Source: Naumovozyma dairenensis CBS 421
Lineage: Eukaryota; Ascomycota; Saccharomycetes; Saccharomycetales; Saccharomycetaceae
Reading direction: 5' to 3'
Length of the DNA stretch: 64,000 nucleotides
Assembly: GCF_000227115.2 (NCBI RefSeq)
Contig: NC_016479.1
Span: 1,176,686-1,240,685, forward strand
The notes beneath the pieces were generated by a model. That model searched no databases. It saw only the letters and a list, made by a program, of their open reading frames with translations, and was not told the DNA's origin. Shown piece by piece: positions 48,558-57,335 of this stretch. A program made the translations under genes and the position numbers. Each line of letters starts with the position of its first letter. The stretch's first letter is position 1.

Positions 48558-48659
48558 CTAATTACGCCAATCGTTATCGTCATCGTTATCATCATCCATA
48601 ACATTTAAATCATCATAAGAGAAAATTGAACAGTTCGAGTTTTTTCCTTCCTTCTTCAT
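48558..48659 (-). CDS. Possible small acidic protein, 33 aa
   Basis: ATG 48659 to TAG 48558 on the minus strand. The product opens MKKEGKNSNCSIFSYDDLNV and ends in an Asp/Asn-rich stretch closed by D-W-R-N. The frame stays open about 50 nt further upstream without another ATG. The GAT/GAC/AAC mix at the 3' end is codon-like, not an exact microsatellite. It sits just downstream of PET9 on the same strand. S. cerevisiae has a small unnamed ORF (YBR085C-A) beside the PET9 paralogue AAC3, but I cannot claim homology. It could also be a 3' UTR low-complexity tract. Confidence 0.3.
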   Translation of the reverse strand: MKKEGKNSNCSIFSYDDLNVMDDDNDDDNDWRN

Positions 48660-48866
48660 GCATATATACAGAAATTTTTCCTTTTCAGAATATATAAACA
48701 GTTCTTGTATTCAACTCAGATAATCAACCTTGTTATTTTTCTTTCTGGTCTTAAATTGATTAAAAGAATTATGTGGATACATTTCCTGGTTTTATTTTCC
48801 ATCCAAGGGTGTAAAAAAGAAAAAAACAAGTAAAACTGAACAAAAAAAACCTAATTTATTTTATAT

Positions 48867-49814
48867 CTATTTGAATTTTTTACCGAATAACATCATTTGT
48901 AATTGATCGTACATGGAAATAACACCAGCACCTGCGACACCTCTTAAGATATTGGCACCACAACCCTTAAACAAAGAACCTACACCTTCAGCAGCAACAA
49001 TCTTTCTGAAACAATCAAAGGCACCATCGTATTTAACAGCTTGACCAGAAGTCATCATCATTCTTCTTCTAACTGTATCTAATGGATAAGATGCAGTAGA
49101 TGCACCAGTAGTAACAACCCAACCTAATAAGAATGAAGCTAAGAATGAACCTTCCAAAGAACCAGTTAGAAGTAAAGGCTTAACGGAATCATAAAGACCG
49201 AAATATAGACCTCTGTAAACAACAATACCAACAACAGATGGTAAAAACCCCCTATATAAACCTGCAACACCATCTGACTTTAAAGTCTTTCTATAAACAT
49301 CGACTAAACCGTTAAATTGTCTTTCACTACCCTTCTTGGAAGATTTAGCATCTGCAGCCAATCTAGTTCTTGCATAATCTAAAGAATAAACAAACATCAA
49401 TGAAAGACCACCAGCCATACCACCAGAAGCTAAATTACCAGCAAACCATTTAGCATAACCATCTTCCTTCTTAAAACCAAACATTGCCTTAATCTTATCC
49501 TTAAAAGCGAAATTTAAAGCTTGAGTCGGGAAATATCTAATAACATTAGCAGTATTACCTCTCCAAAAGGCCACAATACCTTCTTGTTTGGCAGTTCTTT
49601 TAAAACAATCGACGATACCTGAATATTTAGAATCCAATGAACCTTGCTTTAACATTTCATCTTGATTTTGAATTAGTAGTTTAACTCTTTCAATTGGTGA
49701 TGCTGCTGTCTTTGCCACAGCTGCACTAACACCACCCATTAAGAAATCAATAGCAAAGTTGGATTCCAATTTAGGTGGGGGAGATACTACAGATTTATCA
49801 GCTACTTGACTCAT
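48867..49814 (-). CDS. PET9: Mitochondrial ADP/ATP carrier
   Basis: 315 aa (Pet9/Aac2 318 aa). Exchanges cytosolic ADP for matrix ATP across the inner membrane. Three carrier repeats with [22 protein letters not shown] and [11 protein letters not shown]. The RRRMMM signature is diagnostic for adenine nucleotide carriers. Six membrane helices; the short N-terminus resembles Aac2. In S. cerevisiae the ancestral locus split into PET9 (YBL030C) and AAC3 (YBR085W); the name follows SHE1 next door. Codon use is strongly biased to preferred yeast codons, consistent with high expression. An inverted CCAAT pair lies upstream. Confidence 0.96.
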   Translation of the reverse strand: MSQVADKSVVSPPPKLESNFAIDFLMGGVSAAVAKTAASPIERVKLLIQNQDEMLKQGSLDSKYSGIVDCFKRTAKQEGIVAFWRGNTANVIRYFPTQALNFAFKDKIKAMFGFKKEDGYAKWFAGNLASGGMAGGLSLMFVYSLDYARTRLAADAKSSKKGSERQFNGLVDVYRKTLKSDGVAGLYRGFLPSVVGIVVYRGLYFGLYDSVKPLLLTGSLEGSFLASFLLGWVVTTGASTASYPLDTVRRRMMMTSGQAVKYDGAFDCFRKIVAAEGVGSLFKGCGANILRGVAGAGVISMYDQLQMMLFGKKFK

Positions 49815-50046
49815 TTTTTACTTTATTTGTTTCGAGTTATTCTCTTCTTCTTGTTCTTTTAAAAATGGTTGAAGAATGAAGGGGAAATACGATCTCGATT
49901 GAAGTGTTCGAGGTTAGAAATAGCTTTTATGAACAAAGTTTTGAAAAAGTACATATATATTACTTATATACTCGCATATGTAGAAGAAAAAGTCGATGAT
50001 CTAGGTACGTATATAAGAATTATACAGGAAGGACTGTCCATTCGAC

Positions 50047-50060
50047 GATTGGAACCAATC
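50047..50060. promoter_or_regulatory. Palindromic double CCAAT box upstream of PET9
   Basis: GATTGGAACCAATC, two CCAAT boxes head to head 2 nt apart, about 235 nt before the PET9 ATG. CCAAT is the Hap2/3/4/5 site that activates respiratory genes, which suits an ADP/ATP carrier. Confidence 0.65.
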
Positions 50061-50280
50061 AACGAAAACAACGGAAGGTAAGAAAATGAAAATGAGTATT
50101 CCCTGAGGCTTGGGTCGATCGATATGTATTTTATCAAAACTACTGAGTTAACCTAACAACGGTAGACTATGTTGAGAGAAGACCGAAGTATCCAGTTTTT
50201 AGTTCCGGGGTACGGGTATGTACAAGTTTCTCCACTATGATTGGCCCAAAAAGTGATGGTTACCCATATGCGTGGAAATT

Positions 50281-50300
50281 CTCAACGGGTACCCTTTGAG
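50281..50300. repeat. 20-bp near-perfect palindrome
   Basis: CTCAACGGGTACCCTTTGAG is self-complementary except for one pair (C6/T15). It is centred on GGGTACCC. Part of it recurs in degraded form 25-40 nt downstream (GTGGAA...CTTCAAGGGT). Confidence 0.7.
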
Positions 50301-50444
50301 AGAGACCTACCCGTGGAATGCTTCAAGGGTGGATTACAAATTGCATGTATAGAGTTCTGTGAGTAAAAGAAGACATAAAATAATGAGACCTTATTTTGAA
50401 AAGTTAAACTAAATAGTTAGCAGATATATTGGAAATTATGTTAC

Positions 50445-50741
50445 TTAAGAGTATTTAGGTGGTGCTCCAGTTTTGATATTGTTTTGTTCCACTAAAATCT
50501 TCTGTAATTGTTCATCGTTCTTGAAATCTTGTCTCCAATTGCAGATGGGGCAATGTAATTGTTTACCCCAATATAAGGGTACTATCGGAACCCACCAGAG
50601 ACTAACAAACTCTCTTCTTTTGATGGGTCGTACACTAAAATTATGGCAATTTGGACAATATATTGATTTATGGTTGGGATTATTGTCGTATTCTTTATCA
50701 TAATGATTGATCCCACACACAAATGGTATGAGGAAAAACAT
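50445..50741 (-). CDS. YBL029C-A: Small zinc-ribbon membrane protein (YBL029C-A homologue)
   Basis: 98 aa from ATG 50741; the frame extends to 50777 but only with TTG. Two CxxC pairs, C29-P-N-C32 and C64-P-I-C67, form a likely zinc ribbon. Between them lie KRREFVSLWWVPIVPLYWGKQ, a short hydrophobic, Trp/Pro-rich segment, and the N-terminus (MFFLIPFVCG) is hydrophobic. S. cerevisiae YBL029C-A (94 aa, cell periphery, function unknown) sits at the same place between PET9 and YBL028C. The C-terminus ends APPKYS. I cannot name a biochemical role. Confidence 0.8.
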   Translation of the reverse strand: MFFLIPFVCGINHYDKEYDNNPNHKSIYCPNCHNFSVRPIKRREFVSLWWVPIVPLYWGKQLHCPICNWRQDFKNDEQLQKILVEQNNIKTGAPPKYS

Positions 50742-51303
50742 TTCCTGATTTATACTCTTAATTTCTAGATGTAGCAAAGGTGGTTTATGTTCAAAGCTTT
50801 CACTAATAAAATGATAATTTTATATTAAAGGAACTTAAAAATGTAAAATATTTTTTTTGTAGTCTTCTTTAGATGTAGATTCTTTCCATTGAATCCAAGG
50901 ACTCCTTCAAATTTCACATCTCATCTCTCCCTTAAATTCTGAACTCAGATAAATAACTAATTTCGTTACCCTGAAAACCCTAAAAGGAGGCTGAAAGAAT
51001 ATTCCTTGAAGACGTCATTTACATACTTGGAACCTCCCACTGCACGTTATACAATAAGTCACATGTGCCTCGTTCATTCTCTGGACTTTTTAGAAAGGAC
51101 CATAAGTGCAGGCTTATACACAAATTTACACCAACATTAAAGGAAGAAGCCCGGACCATCTCGAACTTTTGTGAAAAAAAAGAACAAATGATACCTGGAA
51201 CCTGGGTCCAGTACAAGCAATAAGTTTTTTGTGATGTACGTATATCAAGAACCTAAGAGGAAGGAGGCACCAAGAAACATAATGTCTTTACATCCTTGGG
51301 GTT

Positions 51304-51440
51304 AGTACCCAGGTGGGACAGAAGTGTGGCCACTTTCAGCTGTTTCAAAATCTGAATGTGCGTCGTTCTCCGGTGTTTTCTGTGTCCTCCGGGTTACCCA
51401 TCTTCTCAAAGTGGGCACACTTCTGTCCCAACTGGGTATG
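51304..51440. mobile_element. MITE-like element with 31-bp terminal inverted repeats flanked by TA
   Basis: Left arm 51306-51336 (TACCCAGGTGGGACAGAAGT...) and right arm 51408-51438 are inverted copies matching at 29 of 31 positions, separated by 71 nt. Each arm's outer end begins with TA, which may be a TA target duplication as in Tc1/mariner elements. There is no coding capacity. A solitary arm-like copy lies at 61571-61589. It could instead be a hairpin RNA locus; transposon status is inference. Confidence 0.5.
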
Positions 51441-51899
51441 TTTTTTGTATTGAAATTCCGATGTCAGTTGCCCGTAAATACAGAAACTTTTCAGAAAAGG
51501 AAATAATGTAAGTAAGTTTAAATTTATTTTTGACCATCAGCCATTTTTTTAGTTTTCGGCGTATGGGAATGATTTTATTGTTCACATTCCCTTTTCTGTT
51601 TTTAGGTTTTCCTCTACGCGAGCATAAATGAACTTTTTTTTTTACAGTATAGTTTATTCCTCTTACCACAAGACTTCTAATCTTAATTTGATTCCGCGGT
51701 ATGGATCCGTACGAAAGAATAACTGCAAAAAGTGAGGAAGGAATTTTGGGTTCTGATCCCTTTTAACTGACTTTGGAAGGATCCTTCATATTCTTCACTC
51801 GCTTTCCTAAAAACTCCGACAACGGTATAAATATATTATTATCTTCCTCTTTTTGTAAACTTCTGTTTTCTTATTTAAGTAATTATGAACCATTTTAGT

Positions 51900-51933
51900 T
51901 CCCAATGGGGAAATGGTGATTTCCCCATTGGGA
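51900..51933. repeat. Perfect 15-bp hairpin with 4-nt loop
   Basis: TCCCAATGGGGAAAT (51900-51914), loop GGTG, ATTTCCCCATTGGGA (51919-51933). Arms are exactly complementary. Confidence 0.85.
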
Positions 51934-53048
51934 TCCCTCGGTGTGTTTCCCAAGGCCATTTTAGGGTACCGCGTTTTCTCATGGTGTCTCTCTTTTTCCG
52001 AAAACCCTGCGTACAAGCAATTGTTTATACTAAAATATATTTGTACGGATTACTAGTGCTGAAAAACATCTGTACAGACTCACTGCGAATCCACTTACCA
52101 GAAATAGAAAGTACGACTATATCTGACTTCCAGGACACCTATAGTACAAATGGCCAGAAAACTCACCTGGTTGATATTTCTGAGAATTGGGGCAGTTTTG
52201 TTATCCTAAAGGAATTTCACCTTCAACGGTGTCTTTCAGAGTCGTTCTCATTTTTCCTTCGGATGAACGTTACGGAGATTTCCTACCGTTCATTGTGTTC
52301 CATCTTCAAAACATGCCAAATTCAAAAAACTCAGAGTCCGAGACGTGTCAGTTGGGTGAAGGACCGACAGAGGGAAAGAAACCCACGGTTTTGTCCACCC
52401 ACTCTGAGTGAATTCCACTGTTTTGATTATTTCCCTTCGACACATTCCAATAAACCCCGAAGCGTTGTTTTTCTTGAACGATTTCGTACGAAATATTCCT
52501 TCAACCTTCTTTGTACACACGTATTCCCCTTTCTTCGGAATCCTCTGAAAGGAACTCAGAAACTTTTCTGGACTCTTTCTTTCCCACTTTTTGAATTTGA
52601 ATTTCTTTACCATTCTCACAGAAACTCTCGGTAAAATTACGTAGGAAACTGACCTTATTTCAATACGTACATATATATTTCTTAATCAACCAAGAGTCCA
52701 ACAGTTACCGTGGAACAAAAAGAATGATAAAAATAAGGCGTGAAAAAAACTCCGCACAGACCTTTCAAGCTAAAAGACGTATTGGAATAATATGATTTTT
52801 TCTTTGTCATACTTAAGGATGAAAAATCTTCCGTTCCTTTTCTTTTCTTTCTTTCAATCTCAATTGCCTATTGTTCCATCGTATTCACGAAGTTACTTTT
52901 TTTGAAGAGATTGTATCTTGCTCTCTCTATTCTTGTGGTTGACGGAAAGGTGACGATCAAAATTGATATCTAATTGATTAAGACAAAAACCAAAAAAATA
53001 AATTACAACGATAAACGATATTTATAGTTGCCATCTGACTTATCAAAA

Positions 53049-54323
53049 ATGCTTTCAAATTACGATCATTTCGGTACCTCTCAACCAATTGGTAGTAACA
53101 ATGATGTATTCAACTTTGAATACGTCATTCCCACCTCTCTAGAAATCGATGATATCAGTAATATTAATGAATTGGACGCTGGAAGTCATCATGATAATTC
53201 AACTGAAGAAACTCTAATCTTTAATAGTGGCATAACTCTAGATACAACAAAGACAAATCTTTCGAATAGTAACCTCAGTACCAAGAAAACAACTACTGAA
53301 TTGTTCACTACTAGTAACCATAATGACTTCTTTCCATTGCTTGATGTAGATTATTCATCGGCCTTTAGTGACTTCAATAATACAGATGATCAAGAGCATT
53401 TCGATACAATTGATACGCTAACCTCATATCCTGTTTCTCTTGAAGTAGAGGAAGATAAGAGATTTGAATCTTTCGAACAATTAGATTCCCTCAAGCCTGA
53501 ATATCAGGGCAACTCGCCAACAAACTCATCTTCTTCAACGAGTTCGAAACAATCATCAAACTCAATTTTCTCTGCTCAGAAAGATGGTAAAGGTATTTCA
53601 AGTCAAGCGGTTTCTTTTCATAATGAGATAAGTCAATTCAAGGACTTTGTGAATTCATCTTCCTCATTAACAGTCGAACCTAATACAAAGTTACAACTAC
53701 TCACTCCAGAAGAATTGATGCTTCCAAATAATGCTACTAACTATAATTTACAGGATATCGAAAATACAGAGTCTGAGCATTTCTTCAACATAGATTCTTT
53801 CACCCTTTCGCAGAGGTCATTATCTACTGCAGATTCCCATGAATACAATCAAAAGAGAACGAAACGTAAATCTACAAAGAAGCGTTCTCATTCAACAATT
53901 ATCACTTCAACAGATTCTCTAACGCCGACAACGAAAAAGGTATCTGATTCAAGATTGTCAGCCGACGGATTAGCAAAAGTATTAAAACTATCATCTCCAG
54001 AGGAAGCTCTAGAGAGAGAACGTTACATCCTAAATATCTTTGAACATGAATTACACTACCCCTTAGGTTATAAGACATGGATTCGTGATACTACTAAAGA
54101 TTACAGAACGCAATTAATCGAAGCTTTACATGAAAGGGTCAAGGAGAAATATCCAGAATATGATCATGCCGTCTTAGAAACAATCATAAGAAGAGCAACG
54201 TATTATATGATGCAGAGTAGATTAAGAAGGGAAAGACGAGCCAAAAGTAAGGGGAAATGTAATAGTAATAGTAATAGTAATAGTAATAGTAATATTAATA
54301 TTAATGAGACTATTGATGCATAA
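53049..54323 (+). CDS. Protein of unknown function, basic C-terminal domain (YBL029W position)
   Basis: 424 aa from ATG 53049 (the frame begins at 53028 with TTG only). The first ~270 residues are acidic and Ser/Thr/Asn-rich with no fold I can see. A basic stretch (KRTKRKSTKKRSHS, about residue 275) precedes a compact C-terminal domain. That domain holds EEALERERYILNIFEHELHYPLGYKTW, a helical EALHERVKEKYPEYD and a basic helix RRATYYMMQSRLRRERRAKSK, then (SN)n repeats. The layout, acidic region plus basic helical end, suggests a nuclear or DNA-binding protein. Position between YBL029C-A and YBL028C suggests YBL029W, an uncharacterised gene; I cannot confirm by sequence memory. Confidence 0.6.
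   Translation: MLSNYDHFGTSQPIGSNNDVFNFEYVIPTSLEIDDISNINELDAGSHHDNSTEETLIFNSGITLDTTKTNLSNSNLSTKKTTTELFTTSNHNDFFPLLDVDYSSAFSDFNNTDDQEHFDTIDTLTSYPVSLEVEEDKRFESFEQLDSLKPEYQGNSPTNSSSSTSSKQSSNSIFSAQKDGKGISSQAVSFHNEISQFKDFVNSSSSLTVEPNTKLQLLTPEELMLPNNATNYNLQDIENTESEHFFNIDSFTLSQRSLSTADSHEYNQKRTKRKSTKKRSHSTIITSTDSLTPTTKKVSDSRLSADGLAKVLKLSSPEEALERERYILNIFEHELHYPLGYKTWIRDTTKDYRTQLIEALHERVKEKYPEYDHAVLETIIRRATYYMMQSRLRRERRAKSKGKCNSNSNSNSNSNININETIDA
54257..54300. repeat. (AATAGT)n hexanucleotide repeat, coding
   Basis: Tandem AATAGT units encode an Asn-Ser tract followed by Asn-Ile near the C-terminus of the preceding gene. Confidence 0.85.
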
Positions 54324-54760
54324 GCTCGTATAAAAAAACTATTCATTACATCTATTAAGATATCTTCATTACCGGTAATATATTCCTTCTGTAGTGATGC
54401 CGATTATATATACATATACTCATGCAATTATTGAAATACTAGGAAGAGACTGGTTTTCTTCTTCGACCTCCGATATGTTAGTTTCAGTGTAATTTTATAT
54501 ACAGATACATATTTCAATAGTATAACTTCGTAAATTTCATAGACATTCTATAAGATGAAACGCATCAGCACTTAAGAATAGACCCTCCAAAAATTCAGTA
54601 TTAGTTGGTGGAGTTTAATCTAAAATATGAATCTATTAATATACAAATGTTAAAATGAAGAAAGCATCTTGTTTGCTTTTTATGAATATATACTTAAATA
54701 ATCAAGTTCTGAGTCATCACCTAGTCACTCGGTCTATCGGTTGTAAAAAGTATTCTGCAA
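54324..54760. other. Convergent 3' region before YBL028C
   Basis: AT-rich terminator region of convergent genes. ATTACCGGTAAT (54368-54379) is a perfect 12-bp palindrome close to a two-sided Reb1 site (TTACCCG). A Reb1-type roadblock is possible. Confidence 0.45.
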
Positions 54761-55096
54761 CTAAAATTTGGTGAAAGAACCCTTCTTCTTAGCCTTTTTC
54801 GCGATCTTGTTTTTCTTATATGCGTGATGTCTCGCATCTCTCCAGCCAGAAGTGCTTACTTTTTTAGTGGATATTTCTGATTCATCTTCTCCCGTTATCT
54901 TTCCATCAGCATCTATGTCCATTATTTCTGCATCACCATTTTTCTCTTTCAATTCTTTCACCTTTTGATCGACGAAGTCTTTCTTTAATCGTTCAGCTAA
55001 TCTTGATTCACGAGCGTCAACAATTTTTTGGAATACTGAACGACGTTTAATCGACTTGGCTTTTAGGTGACTTTTAGCACGTAATGATTTGGCCAT
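54761..55096 (-). CDS. YBL028C: Nucleolar pre-60S-associated protein, UPF0642 family (YBL028C)
   Basis: 111 aa (YBL028C 106 aa). Very basic. MAKSLRAKSHLKAKSIKRRSVFQKIVDARESRLAERLKKDF is the family N-terminus, an acidic spacer (NGDAEIMDIDADGKITGEDE) follows, and the C-terminus is SGWRDARHHAYKKNKIAKKAKKKGSF. The yeast protein is nucleolar and associates with large-subunit precursors; the molecular role is unknown. The PAC and RRPE motifs upstream are exactly what a ribosome-biogenesis gene should have. Confidence 0.93.
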   Translation of the reverse strand: MAKSLRAKSHLKAKSIKRRSVFQKIVDARESRLAERLKKDFVDQKVKELKEKNGDAEIMDIDADGKITGEDESEISTKKVSTSGWRDARHHAYKKNKIAKKAKKKGSFTKF

Positions 55097-55207
55097 TTTT
55101 GCGTTTAATTTGTTGGTTTAATTTCCTCTCATTTTAGCAAGTAATAACAATTTCTTGCTTTTAAACTAGATTTAGCTTTATATTGTTCGAGCATTTGAAA
55201 TGCAGCA

Positions 55208-55246
55208 AGCTCATCGCCCTACGTATTTACGTACGTAAAAAATTTT
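55208..55246 (-). promoter_or_regulatory. PAC and RRPE motifs upstream of YBL028C
   Basis: AGCTCATCGC at 55208-55217 is a full PAC (GCGATGAGCT, minus strand). AAAAAATTTT at 55237-55246 is the RRPE core. They lie 110-150 nt before the ATG, typical for ribosome-biogenesis genes. Confidence 0.8.
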
Positions 55247-55298
55247 CATAAAATTTCTCGAAACCCAAGTTAAATATTTCTTCGTTCCAAGACCGTGA

Positions 55299-55312
55299 AA
55301 ACCCATACATTT
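55299..55312 (+). promoter_or_regulatory. Rap1-like site upstream of RPL19
   Basis: AACCCATACATTT agrees with the Rap1 consensus ACACCCATACATTT except at the 5' edge. It lies about 470 nt before the RPL19 start codon, slightly farther than usual. Only one site was found. Confidence 0.45.
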
Positions 55313-55780
55313 GGAAGTTTTTGAGAATTTTATTTTCCGGAAAATACTCTGAAAAGATGGGAATCTGATAAGCTAGCCATTCCACCTCCGAGGATATCGA
55401 TATAAGGGAGTACGGTGGAATAGTTGTCGCTTTGACAGAAGGGGGATTCCCAAGGCGAAGGTGCAAAATGCTGGTTGTGGGTTCTTCTACGTAGGAAGTT
55501 CCGCCTACTCGGAGCATCCAGAAGGGGTTCTAACATGGCTCTCTTGAAATTATGTACGATTGTTGACGTTCCGTCCATTCTGCGCAACGCTCTAACAATG
55601 CCGCAGGGACACTTCTCATCAACCAAATTGCTTGTATGAACCATTTCAAACCTGTAATTGCAATGAGCCAGGAATCTACGCGTAGGCAGGGAATATGATG
55701 ACTTTTAACATTAGTAAATCTTGTAAGAGTAAATACCTACCATTTAATTAGAAAGGGAAGACCACCGATAAACAGTAAAA

Positions 55781-56595
55781 ATGTATGTTAAAGAAACAAA
55801 TGATTTCAAATGATTTTAAGATCTTCAATATATTTGAACAATTGATGAATTATTTTGGATAAAGATGACGGATTGGGTCCATAAAGTCATATAAAGACCT
55901 GTGAAAAATGCTCTACCATTCCATAGTTATGAATTGTTCAAATGAAATTGATGCCAAAAATAGGACGTATCAACTAACAAAAAAACCTTATAATGAATCT
56001 TCATGATTTACCAATGATTTATGATAGGGCCAATTTACGTACACAAAAGAGACTTGCTGCATCCGTTATTGGTGTTGGTAAAGGAAAAGTCTGGTTAGAT
56101 CCAAATGAAACCACTGAAATTTCCCAAGCTAACTCAAGAAACGCCATTAGAAAATTGATCAAAAACGGTACTATAGTCAAGAAGGCTGTTACTGTCCACT
56201 CCAGATCTAGAACTAGAGCTCATGCTCTATCTAAGAGAAACGGTCGTCACACTGGCTATGGTAAGAGAAAAGGTACAAGAGAAGCTCGTTTACCTTCCCA
56301 AGTTGTCTGGATCAGAAGATTAAGAGTTTTGAGAAGATTATTGGCCAAATACAGAGACGCTGGTAAAATCGATAAGCATTTATACCACGTTCTATACAAG
56401 GAAGCTAAAGGTAATGCTTTCAAGCATAAGAGAGCTTTAGTTGAACACATTATCCAAGCTAAGGCTGACTCTCAACGTGAAAAGGCTCTAGCTGAAGAAG
56501 CTGATGTCAGAAGATCTAAGAACAGAGCTGCTCGTGAAAGAAGAGCTCAAAGAATTATCGAAAAGAGAGAAGCTTTATTGAAGGAAGATGCTTAA
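55781..56595 (+). CDS. RPL19B: Ribosomal protein eL19, spliced within the start codon
   Basis: Exon 1 is 'AT' (55781-55782) and exon 2 is 56028-56595. Joining gives ATG GCC AAT, i.e. [10 protein letters not shown], and 189 aa, the exact length of yeast Rpl19. Unspliced reading would start at an ATG at 55993 with a false 12-residue leader. Family blocks: [25 protein letters not shown] (split by the intron), [48 protein letters not shown] and a long C-terminal basic helix that crosses to the 40S subunit. Strongly biased codons. The ancestral pair is RPL19A/RPL19B; the letter follows YBL028C next door. Confidence 0.97.
55783..56027 (+). other. Spliceosomal intron of RPL19
   Basis: 245 nt. 5' site GTATGT (55783-55788), branch point AACTAAC (55972-55978, one mismatch to TACTAAC), 3' AG at 56026-56027. 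It divides the initiation codon after its second base. Confidence 0.9.
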
Positions 56596-57335
56596 ATTAA
56601 TTTCATAATATAACACCCAATAAAAACAAAAGATAAGAAAAAGAAGAAGAAGAAGAAGAATGGGCATCGATCGCTTAGTTATTTAACAGACTCGTTCCAC
56701 CCGCTTATGGCATTGTTTAATTCTGTTTCTAGTTATTCCTTAAACAACATACATATACTTTTGATAGTAACTATATAAACTTTAATTTCATTTACAAACT
56801 AAAAACAAGTGTTAGTATATATTCATTACAAAAAAGCATCATAAATATGGTTTAATGTTGTTCAAAACTTGTCATTCCTTCTTTTATAAAGAAGGAATGA
56901 GATCAAATAGCCCCAGCCATTTAGATATCTTATTGTTATCCTTGAGGGTGACATTCTTGGCATGAGAGCACATAGCCGTCTGGAACCAACCGATCGTTTA
57001 ATAATACAAGCAAGAATTAAGCTTCATAATGTTATGCTTTGAGATGAATGAATCTTGTGTTAAGGGTTTTGACTTAATGGTATCTGCTTAACAGGAACCG
57101 GCTTTAAACTATGCAAGTAATGTAGAGTGTCGGTAAATTAAGTTTCCAATAAACATACATACCCTCTATGAACATAATACATGCATTCTTTTCACTAGAA
57201 GATAAATACTCTAGTAATTTGAATCTATAATACTTTCAGTTTATAAATCTATGCTCGATTAATTCGTCAAATAGGACGAGAATATAATAACCGGCCCCCC
57301 TCTAACCATCATTCTCTTCGGTCAAACATGGAAAG
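56596..57335. other. Region downstream of RPL19
   Basis: RPL19 3' end with an (AAG)n tract near 56638-56661, then AT-rich DNA with the hairpin listed separately. LSM2, expected next to RPL19B in S. cerevisiae, is not present. I saw no RNA gene. Confidence 0.45.
56872..56900. repeat. Perfect 13-bp hairpin with TAT loop
   Basis: TCATTCCTTCTTT (56872-56884), loop TAT, AAAGAAGGAATGA (56888-56900), about 280 nt after the RPL19 stop codon. Confidence 0.85.

Larger units (their letters stand above)
49815..50444. other. PET9 promoter region
   Basis: PET9 upstream sequence and the 3' flank of the small zinc-ribbon gene. Contains the inverted CCAAT pair and the 20-bp near-palindrome listed separately, plus a CCTACCCGTGG Reb1-like site near 50307. 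No gene seen. Confidence 0.55.
50742..53048. other. 2.3-kb gene-poor region with inverted repeats
   Basis: No confident gene. A 249-codon + frame (51885-52634) is open, but its composition (many Ser/Phe/Arg/Cys) matches no family and a hairpin lies inside it. The MITE-like element (51304-51440) and the perfect hairpin (51900-51933) are here. The 3' 200 bases should hold the promoter of the next gene. Confidence 0.5.
55097..55780. other. Divergent region YBL028C-RPL19
   Basis: Shared promoter region with PAC/RRPE near YBL028C and a Rap1-like site for RPL19. Two overlapping minus frames (55227-55517, 55330-55644) look like chance. Confidence 0.5.

Noticed and set aside
51885..52634. 249-codon open frame on + in the 50.7-53 kb desert
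   Set aside because: No recognisable motif, odd composition, an overlapping 109-codon frame on the other strand, and a perfect hairpin near its start. Probably a chance frame in GC-richer DNA; codon-usage or conservation tests could overturn this.
55227..55644. Two overlapping minus frames in the RPL19 promoter
   Set aside because: Both overlap each other and the PAC/RRPE/Rap1 motifs, and neither has a recognisable domain.
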